Below, one piece after another: positions 17,423-26,248 of a stretch of 64,000 nt of DNA. Under the pieces are notes generated by a model. It worked only from the letters and a program-made list of their open reading frames with translations. It was not told the DNA's origin and did not search any database. The DNA is taken from the NCBI GenBank assembly GCA_046483315.1, contig JAWODJ010000072.1:1-64000 (forward strand). The letters run 5' to 3'. The translations under genes and the position numbers were made by a program. How positions within the stretch are numbered: position 1 is the first letter of the stretch; every line of letters starts with the position of its first letter. The stretch comes from PXAP01 sp046483315 (lineage in GTDB: Bacteria; Bacteroidota; Bacteroidia; Bacteroidales; PUMT01).

Positions 17423-18416
17423 TGTTCACCTCCTCTCCGAATCCTTTGGGTTTAATGTATTTATTAATCAGGGGTACAAAAGCATTCATAATAAGTATGG
17501 CAAATGATACCCCCTCGGGGTATGCACCAAATACCCTGATGGCAACGGTTATCACGCCAATACCGATACCGAATATCCACATGCCTTTTGGTGTCATTGG
17601 TGAGGTAACATAGTCGGTTGCCATATAAATTGCACCCAGCATTAATCCCCCGCTAAGAAGGTGGAAAAGAGGGTCGGCATTATCATATGGATTTATTAAC
17701 CAGAGTATGCCTGTAAAAACCAGTACCGAGAGGATAATGGAGACCGGAATATGCCAGGTTATAATTTTCCTTAGCAGCATATATATTCCTCCCACGATCA
17801 GGGCAAAAGCGGAGATCTCACCAATACATCCCCGCATATGTCCCAGGAATAGTTCCATGTATCCGGGGATCTGCTCTATCAATTGCCCGGCAGTTATTTC
17901 TGCCGAGAACCCTTCCTTCATTATGCCCAGGGGTGTCGGACCGGTCACCGCATCCGTATACTGCATTCTTGAAGCTATGGGGGTGGGCCAGCTTGTCATC
18001 TGAACCGGGAAAGATATAAACAAAAAAACCCTGCCTACCAGTGCCGGATTGAAAATATTATTCCCAAGTCCCCCGAAGGTCATCTTTCCCACGCCGATAG
18101 ACACAAGGGCACCTATGATTATTATCCACCATGGCAGGTTCGCGGGAAGATTGAAGGCCAGCAGGAGTCCTGTTACCATTGCCGATCCGTCGCTTATGGA
18201 AGGTTCTGCTTTCATAATGTATTTCTGAATCAGGTATTCAAAAGCGATACAGGCAGCTACGCTTATGGCAGTAACGATCAAAGCTCCGATACCAAAGAAA
18301 TAGAGAGAAACAAAAAATGCAGGCAGCAGTGCATAAATAACCCCGTACATAAGTTTTCTTACGGTGGTGTCTCCGTAATAATGGGGTGAAGGAGAAACGG
18401 TAATTAATTTATCCAT
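17415..18416 (-). CDS. rnfD: Rnf complex membrane subunit RnfD
   Basis: Polytopic subunit (333 aa) that in known Rnf complexes carries a covalent FMN. It begins with ITVSPSPHYYG and has the family segments SDGSAMVTGLLLAFNLP and GGLGNNIFNPALVGR. The expected flavinylation site (S/T-G-A-T) reads TGPT at 158-161 in DAVTGPTPLG, with Pro in place of Ala; the acceptor Thr161 is present. Its start shares one base with the end of rnfC and its end overlaps rnfG. Confidence 0.96.
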   Translation of the reverse strand: MDKLITVSPSPHYYGDTTVRKLMYGVIYALLPAFFVSLYFFGIGALIVTAISVAACIAFEYLIQKYIMKAEPSISDGSAMVTGLLLAFNLPANLPWWIIIIGALVSIGVGKMTFGGLGNNIFNPALVGRVFLFISFPVQMTSWPTPIASRMQYTDAVTGPTPLGIMKEGFSAEITAGQLIEQIPGYMELFLGHMRGCIGEISAFALIVGGIYMLLRKIITWHIPVSIILSVLVFTGILWLINPYDNADPLFHLLSGGLMLGAIYMATDYVTSPMTPKGMWIFGIGIGVITVAIRVFGAYPEGVSFAILIMNAFVPLINKYIKPKGFGEEVNNG

Positions 18417-19747
18417 TATTGTTTCCTTGATCTGATTATTTTACTTACAGTTGATTTACCCAGCCGGATATAGTCGAGCAAGGGTATTTTTGAAGGACAA
18501 ATATAGCTGCATGATCCGCATTCCATACAGTCGAGCGAACGTTCCTCCTCCACAATATCCCATTTTTTATGTTCGGATGCCGACCTCAGCAGATAGGGTT
18601 CCAGTCCCATTGGACAAATACTTACGCATTTTCCGCAGCGTATGCAAGAATAAACCTTTTTGCGAAAGGATTCGCCTTCCGGTACCACGAGTATTCCCGA
18701 TGTTCCCTTGGTAACAGGCACATCCAGGGTGTGCAGTGCCTTACCCATCATAGGGCCTCCGTTCACTATCTTACCGGTATCTTCAGGCAGTCCGCCCGCT
18801 GCTTCAACAAGGTCCGCCACCGGGGTGCCGATCCTTACCAGGAAATTTGACGGGTTACTTACTTTTTTACCGGTAACGGTAACCACTCTTTCAATAAGAG
18901 GTTTGTTCTTCTGGACTGCCTCATAAACTGCAAAAGCAGTTCCTACATTATGTACAACTGCTCCAACCTCAATTGGAAGTTTCCCTGAAGGCACCTCTCT
19001 GCGTGTAATAGCTTTTATCAATTGTTTTTCTGCACCCTGCGGATATTTTACCCTGAGGGGCTGAACTTCTATAGTCTTGTAATCTTTGCCAAGTGACGCG
19101 AGGTTATTTATGGCATCGGGCTTATTGTTTTCAATTCCAATTACAGCTCTGTTAACACCCAGGGCTGTCATCATAAGCCGGATCCCGACTATCAGTTCTT
19201 CTCCTTTCTCAAGCATCAGCCTGTGGTCTGAGGTAAGGCATGGCTCACACTCCACGCCATTGATTATCAGTACTTCGGCTTTTTTGTCTTTTGGCACAGA
19301 CAGTTTTATATGTGAAGGGAAGGTGGCCCCGCCCAATCCTACGATTCCTGCATCCAGGGTTTTTTTGATTATTTCTTCTGTTTTGGAATTTATTTGTTTA
19401 TCCAGTGTATTGGAGGTGTCAATATTATCTTCCCACTGGTCTTCCTCCACATCAATGGAGATTGCCAGCCTTCTGTATCCGCTGCTGTCCGCGAATTTGT
19501 CGATTTTTGCCACCTTGCCGGTAACTGACGAGTGGATGTTGGTGGAAATAAAACCGCTGCTTTTTGCTATTACCTGTCCTGTTTTTACCTGGTCTCCCCT
19601 TTTCACAATGGGTTCGGAAGGAGACCCCAGGTGCTGGCTGACAGGGATGATAACGGTTTTTGGCAGTGGCAGTTTCTGAATGGGACTGCCTGACGAGAGT
19701 TTATCCTCAGGGGGATGTATGCCACCTTTTGGAAATGTTTTTATCAC
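18416..19747 (-). CDS. rnfC: Rnf complex NADH-binding subunit RnfC
   Basis: Peripheral subunit (443 aa) that exchanges electrons with NAD(H). It has an N-terminal RnfC barrel/sandwich region (GGIHPPEDK near residue 10), a complex-I 51-kDa-like flavin and nucleotide part (GIVGLGGATFPSHIKL near 140 and NGVECEPCLTSDHRLM near 170), an SLBB segment, and two 4Fe-4S motifs near the C-terminus, CIRCGKCVSICP and CMECGSCSYICP. It lies between rnfB and rnfD; the 108-bp gap from rnfB is the longest in the cluster. Confidence 0.97.
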   Translation of the reverse strand: MIKTFPKGGIHPPEDKLSSGSPIQKLPLPKTVIIPVSQHLGSPSEPIVKRGDQVKTGQVIAKSSGFISTNIHSSVTGKVAKIDKFADSSGYRRLAISIDVEEDQWEDNIDTSNTLDKQINSKTEEIIKKTLDAGIVGLGGATFPSHIKLSVPKDKKAEVLIINGVECEPCLTSDHRLMLEKGEELIVGIRLMMTALGVNRAVIGIENNKPDAINNLASLGKDYKTIEVQPLRVKYPQGAEKQLIKAITRREVPSGKLPIEVGAVVHNVGTAFAVYEAVQKNKPLIERVVTVTGKKVSNPSNFLVRIGTPVADLVEAAGGLPEDTGKIVNGGPMMGKALHTLDVPVTKGTSGILVVPEGESFRKKVYSCIRCGKCVSICPMGLEPYLLRSASEHKKWDIVEEERSLDCMECGSCSYICPSKIPLLDYIRLGKSTVSKIIRSRKQ

Positions 19748-19855
19748 TTTTTAACCTCCTGCAGATTTATATTAATATAAATATTCACCTTTCTTTATTT
19801 TATCTTAATCAACCGGTTGTTCCCGGGTATTGTGTAAAATGCTGTTACCGGTTAT

Positions 19856-20704
19856 CTACCCGGCTGTTGCTTCCTGTTTCTTTTTTACAGGGAAATTGAT
19901 CTCCAGAATTGCATTTGTGGGGCATTCCGGGGCACATTTTCTGCAAAGCCTGCATTTATCCGGATCTATATATGCAAGATTATTTTCGAGCGTTATTGCT
20001 TCAAACGGGCAAACTTTGACACATTTGCCGCAACCTATACATGCAACACTGCAGCTTTTTCTTGCAACACCTCCCTTTTCTTCATTGATGCAGGATACAA
20101 ATATTTTACGGTCTTTCTTGTTCTTTTTCCGGAGTTCAATAATATTTCTGGGGCAGGCCACTACACATGCGTTGCATGCTGTGCACAGGTCATCCGTAAC
20201 TTCGGGAAGATGTGTTTCCGGATTCATATGGATAGCATCAAAATTACACGCATCAACACATTCTCCCATTCCTATGCAGCCAAAGGGACACCCTGTTTCT
20301 CCCGTATATAATGATGATACAATAGTACAGGAAGAAGCGCCGTCGTATATATTCGTTCTGTGACTTTTATCCGGGGAACCTGCGCAGCGAACCACTGCCA
20401 CCAGTGGTTCCTTTTCTATCATCTCCCTGCCTAATATGGCGGCAATTTTTTTCATAGATTCTTTGTTGCTAACCGGACAGTGCATTTCAGATATATCATC
20501 AGCACTAACCAGTGCTTCGGCAAAAGCCCGGCAGCCCGGATACCCGCAACCCCCACAGTTTGCACCAGGCAATTCCTCTTCTACCTTTTCTATACGGGGG
20601 TCTTCAACGACATGGAATCTCTTTGCAACCATAAAAAGAATAATGGCTGCTGCCAATCCCATCGCACCGACAATAATTACTGAATTAATTACAATATCAC
20701 TCAT
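19856..20704 (-). CDS. rnfB: Rnf complex ferredoxin subunit RnfB
   Basis: Iron-sulfur subunit (282 aa) that accepts electrons from ferredoxin. It shows an N-terminal membrane anchor (about 6-26), the Fe-S domain signature PGANCGGCGYPGC (near 48-60), and four further cysteine groups: CPFGCIGMGECVDAC, CTACNACVVACP, CIGCGKCVKVCP and CRLCRKCAPECP. That suggests about five 4Fe-4S clusters, more than E. coli RsxB and in line with anaerobe-type RnfB. It lies 12 bases after rseC and 108 bases before rnfC. Confidence 0.97.
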   Translation of the reverse strand: MSDIVINSVIIVGAMGLAAAIILFMVAKRFHVVEDPRIEKVEEELPGANCGGCGYPGCRAFAEALVSADDISEMHCPVSNKESMKKIAAILGREMIEKEPLVAVVRCAGSPDKSHRTNIYDGASSCTIVSSLYTGETGCPFGCIGMGECVDACNFDAIHMNPETHLPEVTDDLCTACNACVVACPRNIIELRKKNKKDRKIFVSCINEEKGGVARKSCSVACIGCGKCVKVCPFEAITLENNLAYIDPDKCRLCRKCAPECPTNAILEINFPVKKKQEATAG

Positions 20705-20716
20705 CTTTAAGATTTG

Positions 20717-21139
20717 TTACAATTTTTTTGCTTTGAAAGAAAATTCTTTTTTGAGTCCTTTTTTAAAAAAGCCAAGACCAAAGTAATATGGTCCAAGAGC
20801 AGCCAGTGAAAGGATTCCTGTCAATCCTTCATTAACCCCGAGGTGAGAAAGTATGATCAGTATTGTCAGTACAACAAGAAAAGGCAACACATAACCCAGT
20901 CCGAGAGCTTTCATACCCATTGACTGCTCAATAACGACACCTATCTGTTCTCCCACGAAATAGTTATCTCCGGATGATATGAACACCTCAATGACCCTCT
21001 CATTATCACTGCCAATAGAACAGGAACCCCTTGCCCGGCAATTTCCGCAAGCCGATTCGGGCTTTACACTGACCCTAATAAGCTTATCACCTACTTCGCT
21101 TATTATACCTGTATGCTCAATAGTTCCCGGTGCAGCCAT
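20717..21139 (-). CDS. rseC: RseC-family regulator/maturation protein
   Basis: SoxR-reducing-system RseC-family membrane protein (140 aa from the ATG at 21139; a TTG at 21187 would add 16 residues). An N-terminal soluble part carries the cysteine cluster SACGNCRARGSC, followed by two membrane helices (GLGYVLPFLVVLTILIIL and the segment ending LGPYYFGLGFF). It is commonly the first gene of rnf operons in Bacteroidota, and here lies 12 bases before rnfB. A role in Rnf assembly or in the redox state of its cofactors is inferred from that linkage. Confidence 0.88.
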   Translation of the reverse strand: MAAPGTIEHTGIISEVGDKLIRVSVKPESACGNCRARGSCSIGSDNERVIEVFISSGDNYFVGEQIGVVIEQSMGMKALGLGYVLPFLVVLTILIILSHLGVNEGLTGILSLAALGPYYFGLGFFKKGLKKEFSFKAKKL

Positions 21140-21400
21140 CTCGGTAATTTTATACTTTTTAATGACGTAAGCCGTTTTGTTATTCAAACAATCTGTCAGG
21201 CAACCAGGAAATGCCGGATTGTAATCTGTGCAACAACCTTATTTCAATCAATATACAACCCGATGTTCAGCCGCTGGCTGGTTTAATCCTTAGGAAAATA
21301 CAAAAATATTGATGTTTAAATTCTAAAGATTGTTATTTGTCATGTTTTAGATGACCTTAAATAGTTTAGATTTAGTATAAGTCTAAATTACTAAAAGAAG

Positions 21401-23509
21401 CTAACTGATTTTTCCCCAGTCCTCTGCCTCCGGGTTAAGTTTACGCAACTGTCTGTAATAAATTCTGTTTTCGGGTTTTTCCAGCAGTGGGTCTGAGTCA
21501 AGTATTATCATCGCCTGTTGCCGTGCATATTCCAGTATCTGGCTGTCCCTGCCCAGGTGTGAAATTTTCAGGTCAAAAGGAAAGCCGCTTTGCATTGTGC
21601 CTTCCATATCGCCCGGGCCCCTGAGTTTAAGGTCGGCTTCCGCAATTTCAAAGCCGTCATTTGTGCCAACCATGGTTTTTATTCTTTGCCTTGCTTCATT
21701 TGACAGTTTATGGGAGGTCATCAGGATACAATATGACTGGTCGGCGCCGCGTCCGACACGTCCTCTTAACTGGTGCAACTGTGACAGGCCGAACCTTTCA
21801 GCACTTTCTATAACCATAACACTCGCATTCGGAACATCCACTCCCACCTCTATTACAGTAGTTGCAACCAGGATATTGGCATTTCCTGATATAAACTGTT
21901 GCATCCCAATCTCCTTATTTTCATATTTCATACGGCCATGCACTATTGCCACCACATAGCCGGGAGGAGGGAAGGCCCTGGAAATACTTTCATATCCGTC
22001 TTCAAGATCTTTGTAATCCATTTTTTCAGATCCTGAAATCAGCGGATAAACTATATATATCTGCCTTCCCATGGCAATTTGCTTTTTCATAAATCCAAAA
22101 AGGCGTTCCCTGTTGTTATCATAGTAATGAGCAGTTACTATAGTCTTGCGGCCCGGAGGTAATTCATCAATTACCGATACCTCCAGGTCGCCGTAAACTG
22201 TCATTGCCAGTGTCCTGGGAATTGGTGTAGCAGTCATTACAAGCATATGCGGAGGATTCTGGTTCTTTTTCCACATTCTTGCCCTCTGGGCCACGCCGAA
22301 CCTGTGCTGCTCGTCAATAATAACAAGGCCGAGCCGATTAAACTGAACACTCTCTTCAATCAGCGCATGAGTACCGATAAGGATATTAGTTTCTCCCGAA
22401 GTGAGTTTTTTATGAAGCGTTTCACGGTCTTTTTTCCTTGTTGAGCCAGTAAGCATGCCGATGCTTACAGGAATATCCTGCAGGATCTTTGAAACTGTGG
22501 TAAAGTGCTGGGATGCCAGGATCTCGGTGGGAGCCATCAGGCATGCCTGGTATCCGTTGTCGGCAGCGATCAGCATACTCATTATGGCAACCAGGGTTTT
22601 TCCACTTCCCACATCACCCTGTAGCAGGCGGTTCATCTGCTTTCCTGAGCCGGCATCTTTTCTTATCTCCTTCAGTACCCGTTTCTGCGCCTCTGTAAGT
22701 TCGAACGGCAGATAATCATGGTAAAAAGTGTTAAACAGCTCACCTACCCTTTTAAAAACAAATCCTTTTATTTTTTTGTTCCTGCCGGCCTTTTGCCTGA
22801 GTATGTTCAACTGCAGATAGAAAAGTTCATCGAATTTCAGTCTGCTTTCAGCCTTTTTTAGTTTTTGTGAGCTTTGTGGAAAGTGAATGTTTAAAAGTGC
22901 ATCATTAAGTCCGGGTAATTTCAGTTTACTTATAAGTTCATCCGGCAGCGTCTCCTCAATTTTACCATAAACGATTTTTAACAGATTGTTCTGTAGTTTA
23001 TGTATAACGCGGGAGGTGATAAAACTGTTTTTTAGTTTTTCAGTGGTATTATAAAATGATTGCAAGGCTGCGCTAATTGTTTTTTCCTGTTTTTCAGGAT
23101 CCTCCATCTCGGGATGAACCAGGTTGACTTTATTGTTAAAGAGAGTGGGTTTTCCGTAAACCATAAATATTTTGCCGGGCCTGACCATGTCCTTTATCCA
23201 TCTTAATCCCCTGAACCATACAAGTTCAAGGTTGCCGGTACCATCGGAGATTATGGCAGTAAGTCTTTTATTTCTCGCCCGGCCTGCAATATCCACTTTT
23301 ACAATCTTTCCCTCCAGCTGGATATAGGGAAGATCTCCAGTGATCTGTGAGATCTTGTAGAACTTTGTGCGATCAACATGTTTATAGGGGAAATAGTAAA
23401 GCAGATCACCAAAAGTACTGATATTCAACTCTTTATTAAGCAATTCGGCTCTTTTGGGGCCCACGCCGGAAAGATATTTAATATCCCTTTCAAGTATATC
23501 TGCCTGCAT
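21401..23509 (-). CDS. recG: ATP-dependent DNA helicase RecG
   Basis: Branch-migrating superfamily 2 helicase (702 aa) that remodels stalled replication forks and Holliday junctions. It shows the N-terminal SGVGPKRAELLNKE helical motif, an OB wedge domain (about 60-150), Walker A LLQGDVGSGKTLVA, the box DEQHRFGV, the TATPIPRTLAM motif, and the C-terminal QLHQLRGRVGRG. The length is normal. It is transcribed away from the divergent methyltransferase gene and has no operon partner. Confidence 0.97.
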   Translation of the reverse strand: MQADILERDIKYLSGVGPKRAELLNKELNISTFGDLLYYFPYKHVDRTKFYKISQITGDLPYIQLEGKIVKVDIAGRARNKRLTAIISDGTGNLELVWFRGLRWIKDMVRPGKIFMVYGKPTLFNNKVNLVHPEMEDPEKQEKTISAALQSFYNTTEKLKNSFITSRVIHKLQNNLLKIVYGKIEETLPDELISKLKLPGLNDALLNIHFPQSSQKLKKAESRLKFDELFYLQLNILRQKAGRNKKIKGFVFKRVGELFNTFYHDYLPFELTEAQKRVLKEIRKDAGSGKQMNRLLQGDVGSGKTLVAIMSMLIAADNGYQACLMAPTEILASQHFTTVSKILQDIPVSIGMLTGSTRKKDRETLHKKLTSGETNILIGTHALIEESVQFNRLGLVIIDEQHRFGVAQRARMWKKNQNPPHMLVMTATPIPRTLAMTVYGDLEVSVIDELPPGRKTIVTAHYYDNNRERLFGFMKKQIAMGRQIYIVYPLISGSEKMDYKDLEDGYESISRAFPPPGYVVAIVHGRMKYENKEIGMQQFISGNANILVATTVIEVGVDVPNASVMVIESAERFGLSQLHQLRGRVGRGADQSYCILMTSHKLSNEARQRIKTMVGTNDGFEIAEADLKLRGPGDMEGTMQSGFPFDLKISHLGRDSQILEYARQQAMIILDSDPLLEKPENRIYYRQLRKLNPEAEDWGKIS

Positions 23510-23617
23510 ATTCTGAAGCTGGTTGTTAACCGACCGCCATTGTTTTAATAATAAGCCTGTTTATTATACAAAAGCTTTGAGTAATTCAGTGTAAATTCGC
23601 AGTCACAATTTATTTAT

Positions 23618-24415
23618 ATGGGTAAAATTAAACTTTTAATTAAATATTTTGTCTATAAATTCAGATGTAAAGGGGCAAAAGGACATGGCATACACTCTCC
23701 CTTTGTTTTTGATTTAAACCGGAAGGTTCTGAACACCAAAAGTGAATACCCGGAGTATGAAGAGATAAAAAAATTCCGGAGGTCACTTGTAAAAAACAGG
23801 GAAAAGATCAGGGTTGAAGATTATGGGGCTGGTTCGGTTCTTTTTTCTTCACCCGAAAGGAGAGTCTGTGATATTGCCTTATTCGCAGCCAGCAGTCAGA
23901 AGACCGGCAGATTGCTTTTCAGGCTGGCACGTTATTTAAGGCCGGCTGTAACTGTTGAGCTGGGAACTTCCCTTGGATTTGGCACATTATGTCTGGCAAT
24001 GGGAGGACAGGAAGGGAAGGTATACAGCCTGGATGGCTGCAGGAAGCAGCTTGCGATCGCTGCAGGCGGACTTAAAAGAAGCGGAATTAATAATGTTGAA
24101 CTTATACCGGGATCTTTTAAGGATACGCTTCCCGGACTCATGAAAAGGCTTGATAAGGTTGACCTGGTTTATTTTGATGGTGACCACAGAAAAGAATCTT
24201 TGATATGGCAATACGGGCATTGTGTGTCAAAGGCAGTTCCCGGTTCGGTTTTCGTTATTGGCGACATACACTGGTCCGACGGGATGGAGGAAGCATGGAA
24301 GGTCATATGTGATGATCCCGCCGTCACTCTTTCGGCGGACCTGTTTTATTGCGGATTGCTTTTTTTCAGGAAAGGTATGGTAAAACAACATATTATCCTT
24401 ACTCTCTCCGGCTAA
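23618..24415 (+). CDS. class I SAM-dependent methyltransferase
   Basis: A 265-aa Rossmann-fold methyltransferase of the O-methyltransferase-like type. Motif I is VELGTSLGFGTLCLAM (about residues 112-127), the post-I acidic residue follows in VYSLDGC, and DLVYFDGDHRKE carries the later Asp/His motif often seen in this family. The N-terminal part, with KGAKGHGIHSPFVF, recurs in Bacteroidota homologues. The substrate is unknown. It is divergent from recG across 108 bp. Confidence 0.85.
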   Translation: MGKIKLLIKYFVYKFRCKGAKGHGIHSPFVFDLNRKVLNTKSEYPEYEEIKKFRRSLVKNREKIRVEDYGAGSVLFSSPERRVCDIALFAASSQKTGRLLFRLARYLRPAVTVELGTSLGFGTLCLAMGGQEGKVYSLDGCRKQLAIAAGGLKRSGINNVELIPGSFKDTLPGLMKRLDKVDLVYFDGDHRKESLIWQYGHCVSKAVPGSVFVIGDIHWSDGMEEAWKVICDDPAVTLSADLFYCGLLFFRKGMVKQHIILTLSG

Positions 24416-24515
24416 CTCAAAAATAATGTTAAAGGATTTTCGTTTTAAGGTTTTATAATATATATTCGGGTCTTTTTAAAGCAGTTGTTGAATTCTCTCA
24501 AATATATTTACGTAC

Positions 24516-25238
24516 ATGGAAAATATGATCAGTATCAGAAACCTGGTAAAGAACTACAAGATTGGCACCATAGTGGTGAGGGCCCTTCGCTCTGTTTCTG
24601 TCGATATCAAAAAGAATGAATATGTTGCCATTATGGGACCATCAGGTTCGGGAAAGTCAACGCTGATGAATATAATAGGCTGTCTTGATACGCCTTCCGG
24701 CGGTCAGTATATTCTGAACAATACTGATGTCAGTAAGCTGGAGGATAATCAGCTTGCCGAAATACGCAACAAGGAGATAGGGTTTGTTTTTCAGACTTTT
24801 AATCTTTTACCGCGATATACTGCTTTTGAGAATGTTATGCTTCCACTGGTGTATGCCGGGAAGGCGAAAGTTGAAAGAATAGCACGTGCAAATGAGGTAA
24901 TTGACAGTGTCGGGTTGAGTGACAGGTCGCATCACCGTCCGAATGAATTGTCGGGAGGTCAGAGGCAGCGTGTTGCAGTTGCCAGGGCGATGGTAAATAA
25001 TCCTTCCATTATACTTGCTGATGAACCGACAGGGAATCTTGATTCCAGGACTTCGGTCGATATAATGAATCTTTTCGATGAAATACATAGCAGGGGTAAC
25101 ACTATTATACTGGTAACTCATGAAGAAGACATTGCCAGGCATGCACACCGGATAATCAGGCTGCACGACGGTGAGATCGATTCTGATACCGTCAATGAAA
25201 ATCCGTTGAAATTATCAGCACCTGTTTCGGCTGATTAA
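24516..25238 (+). CDS. ABC transporter ATPase, LolD/MacB type
   Basis: ATP-binding subunit (240 aa) with Walker A MGPSGSGKSTLMNIIG, Q-loop FVFQTFNLLPRY, signature LSGGQRQRVAVARA, Walker B IILADEPTGNLD and the switch His in LVTHEED. The GCLDTPSGGQY insertion and overall pattern match the LolD/MacB/FtsE-like subfamily, which serves lipoprotein release or macrolide/peptide export. No permease is next to it, so its partner lies elsewhere, and a LolD role is possible but not shown. Confidence 0.92.
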   Translation: MENMISIRNLVKNYKIGTIVVRALRSVSVDIKKNEYVAIMGPSGSGKSTLMNIIGCLDTPSGGQYILNNTDVSKLEDNQLAEIRNKEIGFVFQTFNLLPRYTAFENVMLPLVYAGKAKVERIARANEVIDSVGLSDRSHHRPNELSGGQRQRVAVARAMVNNPSIILADEPTGNLDSRTSVDIMNLFDEIHSRGNTIILVTHEEDIARHAHRIIRLHDGEIDSDTVNENPLKLSAPVSAD

Positions 25239-25272
25239 TAGTTCTTATTCTGAGGTCCCGGTAAATTTCGAT

Positions 25273-25292
25273 AACCCCTTTAAGCAGGGGTT
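25273..25292 (+). terminator. hairpin after the ABC ATPase gene
   Basis: Arms AACCCC (25273-25278) and GGGGTT (25287-25292) flank an 8-base loop, 35 bases after the ATPase stop. The following bases are not T-rich, so termination is weakly supported. Confidence 0.3.
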
Positions 25293-25406
25293 TAAGGTAG
25301 TATCCGGTCTCAAAACATTTATACGACGGCTCTTTTTACAGGGAACTGAACAATATTACGGTTTTAGCGTTATTAACAATTAACATTATTGACCTGATTT
25401 GTTCTT

Positions 25407-25955
25407 ATGAAGATATACACAAAAACCGGTGATTCCGGTACCACATCCCTTATTGGAGGCAAAAGAGTGCCAAAGTTCGATTCTCGTATTGAAGCTTACG
25501 GTACTGTTGATGAACTGATTTCATGGGTAGGTCTTATCAGGGATCAGGAAATTGATGGCCGGATTATTGATTTCCTGGTTGACATCCAGGACAGGCTTAT
25601 GACATGTGCCTCTTTACTGGCGGCGGACTGTGATGATTGCCAGGACAGTATACCGTCTCTTAAGGAAGATGATATAACAGCTCTTGAGACTGCAATTGAC
25701 CGGATGGAGGAGGAACTTAAGTCCCTCACTTCTTTTATTTTACCCGGTGGACATACCGTTGTTTCATATTGTCACATAACACGTAATGTATGCAGGCGTG
25801 CCGAACGCATGGTATTGAAACTTTCAGCAGATTTTCCCGTAGATGATTTTGTTGCTAAATATCTGAACCGTTTGTCGGACTATTTTTTTGTGTTATCACG
25901 TAAGCTGGGCAAAGATTTCAAGGCTAATGAAATTACCTGGAATCCCAGGTTGTAA
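25407..25955 (+). CDS. PduO-type cob(I)alamin adenosyltransferase
   Basis: ATP:cob(I)alamin adenosyltransferase (182 aa) that makes adenosylcobalamin. The N-terminal ATP-binding motif is KIYTKTGDSGTTSL and the C-terminal motif is RNVCRRAERMV, both diagnostic of the PduO/MMAB fold. Length and start are standard. Adenosylcobalamin would serve enzymes such as methylmalonyl-CoA mutase, used by many Bacteroidota in propionate formation; none is present here. Confidence 0.94.
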   Translation: MKIYTKTGDSGTTSLIGGKRVPKFDSRIEAYGTVDELISWVGLIRDQEIDGRIIDFLVDIQDRLMTCASLLAADCDDCQDSIPSLKEDDITALETAIDRMEEELKSLTSFILPGGHTVVSYCHITRNVCRRAERMVLKLSADFPVDDFVAKYLNRLSDYFFVLSRKLGKDFKANEITWNPRL

Positions 25956-25979
25956 AATTCATTATATTTTATAAATTTG
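25950..25979 (+). promoter_or_regulatory. promoter of the DUF2795 gene
   Basis: TTG (25950-25952) and TAAATTTG (25972-25979) are separated by 19 bases, a full match to the Bacteroidota -33/-7 consensus. The upstream box overlaps the last codons of the adenosyltransferase gene. Transcription would begin near 25985, about 40 bases before the ATG. Confidence 0.65.
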
Positions 25980-26024
25980 CACCACTTTACAAAAAAGATC
26001 TTTATTTAATTCAAACAGGAGTTT

Positions 26025-26246
26025 ATGTACTGGACGCTTGAATTAGCTTCAAAACTGGAAGATGCTCCCTGGCCGGCAACAAAAGATGAGTTGATTGATT
26101 ATGCCATGAGGTCGGGGGCTCCGCTGGAGGTTATTGAAAATCTTCAGGAGATTGAAGATGAAGGTGATATTTATGAAAGCATTGAAGATATCTGGCCTGA
26201 CTACCCCAGTAAAGATGACTTTTTTTTCAACGAAGATGAATATTGA
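26025..26246 (+). CDS. DUF2795 family small protein
   Basis: A 73-aa acidic protein (MYWTLELASKLEDAPWPATKDELIDYA) belonging to DUF2795, small proteins widespread in Bacteroidota. The ELIDYA and APLEVIENLQEIEDEG segments are helical and shared across the family. The function is unknown. It has its own consensus promoter and an AGGAG box at 26010-26017 upstream of its ATG. Its stop lies 2 bases from the end of the convergent OstA-like gene. Confidence 0.9.
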   Translation: MYWTLELASKLEDAPWPATKDELIDYAMRSGAPLEVIENLQEIEDEGDIYESIEDIWPDYPSKDDFFFNEDEY

Positions 26247-26248
26247 GA

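Noticed and set aside
16914..17507. 197-aa plus-strand open frame
   Set aside because: Antisense to the rnfG/rnfD junction; explained by the repeat and codon bias there.
19086..19679. 197-aa plus-strand open frame
   Set aside because: Antisense to rnfC, whose iron-sulfur and NADH motifs are intact.
24516..25238. GldA ATPase partner for GldFG
   Set aside because: The sequence pattern matches the LolD/MacB subfamily rather than GldA, and it lies 14 kb away in another unit.
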